The notes under the pieces were generated by a model. That model saw only the letters and a program-made list of their open reading frames with translations. It ran no database searches and was not told the DNA's origin. A program made the position numbers and the translations under genes. Positions 4,508 through 5,149 of a DNA stretch of 5,149 bases are shown here, one piece after another (positions within the stretch are counted from its first letter, which is position 1; every line of letters starts with the position of its first letter). This stretch comes from Planctomycetota bacterium (GTDB taxonomy: Bacteria > Planctomycetota > Planctomycetia > Pirellulales > Thermoguttaceae). Location: the NCBI GenBank assembly GCA_015661985.1, contig DQVB01000364.1:1-5149 (forward strand). The letters are read 5' to 3'.

Positions 4508-5080
4508 ATGACAGCACTGAGTTACGAGCAAGCGTACGAGCAGCTGTGCCAGTGGACGAAGACCGATTCGCTGTTGAAACATGCCCGCGCGGTCGAGGTG
4601 GTCATGCGCCGGGCAGCGGGCCGTTATGGGGGCGACGAAGCGGATGAACTGACCTGGGCCATCACGGGACTGCTGCATGATGCGGATTACGAGCAGTGGC
4701 CGGAAGAACATCCGAAGCGGGTTGTGGATTGGCTGCGCCAGCGCGGTGAAGAAGAGATCGCCTACGCCGTGGCGTGCCATCAGACCAAATGGGGGCTGGA
4801 GCCCAAGTCACCGTTGGACCGCAGCCTGCTGGCCTGTGACGAGTTGGCCGGGTTCGTCATCGCCTGCTGCCTGGTGCGTCCGGATGGTGTGGCGTCGTTG
4901 GCGCCGAAAAGTGTCAAGAAGAAATTGAAAGACAAGGCCTTTGCGGCCAAGGTGGACCGCCAGATCATCCACGACGGCGTGGAACTGCTGGGCGTGGACC
5001 TGGGTGAGCACATCCAGCTGGTGATCGACGCGCTGCGGCCACATGCCGAAGAGTTGGGCATCAGCGGGAGCGGGACCTGA
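4508..5080 (+). CDS. HD-domain predicted metal-dependent hydrolase
   Basis: This 190-residue cytoplasmic protein has the HD superfamily signature. KHARAVE places His25, then ITGLLHDADYE gives the His57-Asp58 pair with Asp60, and VACHQ places His91. LLACDELAGFVIACCLVRP at about 107-125 carries Asp111, and KSVKKKLKDKAFAAKVDR at 134-151 forms a charged helix. This order is that of the HD hydrolases grouped as COG2316, in which the third and fourth elements are a D-E-L-x-G segment followed by VRP. The His and Asp residues would bind a divalent metal and the expected reaction is phosphohydrolysis, but the substrate is unknown. The start is taken as ATG 4508 because GGAAGGG lies seven to eight bases upstream; a GTG at 4505 is an alternative adding one residue. 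No signal peptide or membrane segment is seen. The gene is co-directional with csrA but about 235 bases away. Confidence 0.88.
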   Translation: MTALSYEQAYEQLCQWTKTDSLLKHARAVEVVMRRAAGRYGGDEADELTWAITGLLHDADYEQWPEEHPKRVVDWLRQRGEEEIAYAVACHQTKWGLEPKSPLDRSLLACDELAGFVIACCLVRPDGVASLAPKSVKKKLKDKAFAAKVDRQIIHDGVELLGVDLGEHIQLVIDALRPHAEELGISGSGT

Positions 5081-5081
5081 C

Positions 5082-5102
5082 GCTCCGGCCGCGGGGCGGA
5101 GC
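5082..5102 (+). terminator. Stem-loop directly after the HD gene
   Basis: GCTCCG (5082-5087) and CGGAGC (5097-5102) form six perfect pairs with a nine-base loop one base after the stop codon. No T run follows within the window, so termination by the intrinsic mechanism is doubtful. The remaining bases to 5149 are GC-rich with no recognisable feature. Confidence 0.3.
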
Positions 5103-5149
5103 CCGGGGCCGAATGCCGAGCGGGGTGGTGGGGCGGGTCAGCGGCCCGG

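Noticed and set aside
4220..4780. Leftward 186-codon open frame opposite csrA and the HD gene
   Set aside because: It is antisense to two recognised genes and has no family resemblance.

Overview
The window looks like a piece of a chromosome from a high-GC bacterium, most likely a planctomycete. The evidence for that is indirect: the overall character of the large secreted protein (residues 28-90 and a C-terminal LEVEKG-type ending resemble the poorly characterised exported proteins common in Pirellulales-like genomes), the high GC content, and mostly short, separately transcribed genes. No ribosomal RNA or other phylogenetic marker apart from IF-1 is present, so the taxonomic call is an inference.

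Left part (1-1200): a small leftward two-gene unit (596-1) encodes a 129-residue protein with a PD-(D/E)XK nuclease-like pattern, followed 12 bases later by a gene that runs off the window edge. This arrangement resembles a nuclease toxin with its partner, but that is unproven. By eye this stretch is less GC-rich than the rest (about 55-57% in sampled lines against about 63% or more further on). Directly upstream lies a decayed fragment of an IS630-family transposase with a frameshift and no recognisable 3' half. The left part therefore reads as accessory, horizontally acquired material.

Middle (1199-3556): one leftward gene for a 585-residue exported protein of unknown function. It has a long GC-rich upstream region (2957-3450) with strong stem-loops but no convincing gene.

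Right part (3451-5149): a compact housekeeping and regulatory block. infA (IF-1) is leftward, with its own candidate promoter and a strong intrinsic terminator. csrA (RNA-binding global regulator) is divergent to it and rightward, followed by an HD-domain hydrolase gene. The most interesting signal of the window is here. Between a TTGACA-type promoter candidate and the csrA start codon sits a well-formed intrinsic terminator (3991-4018), preceded by another stem-loop and several GGA triplets. No rightward gene lies upstream that would need this terminator. Either csrA is controlled by attenuation in its leader, or a separate small RNA of about 100 nt is made just upstream of csrA.
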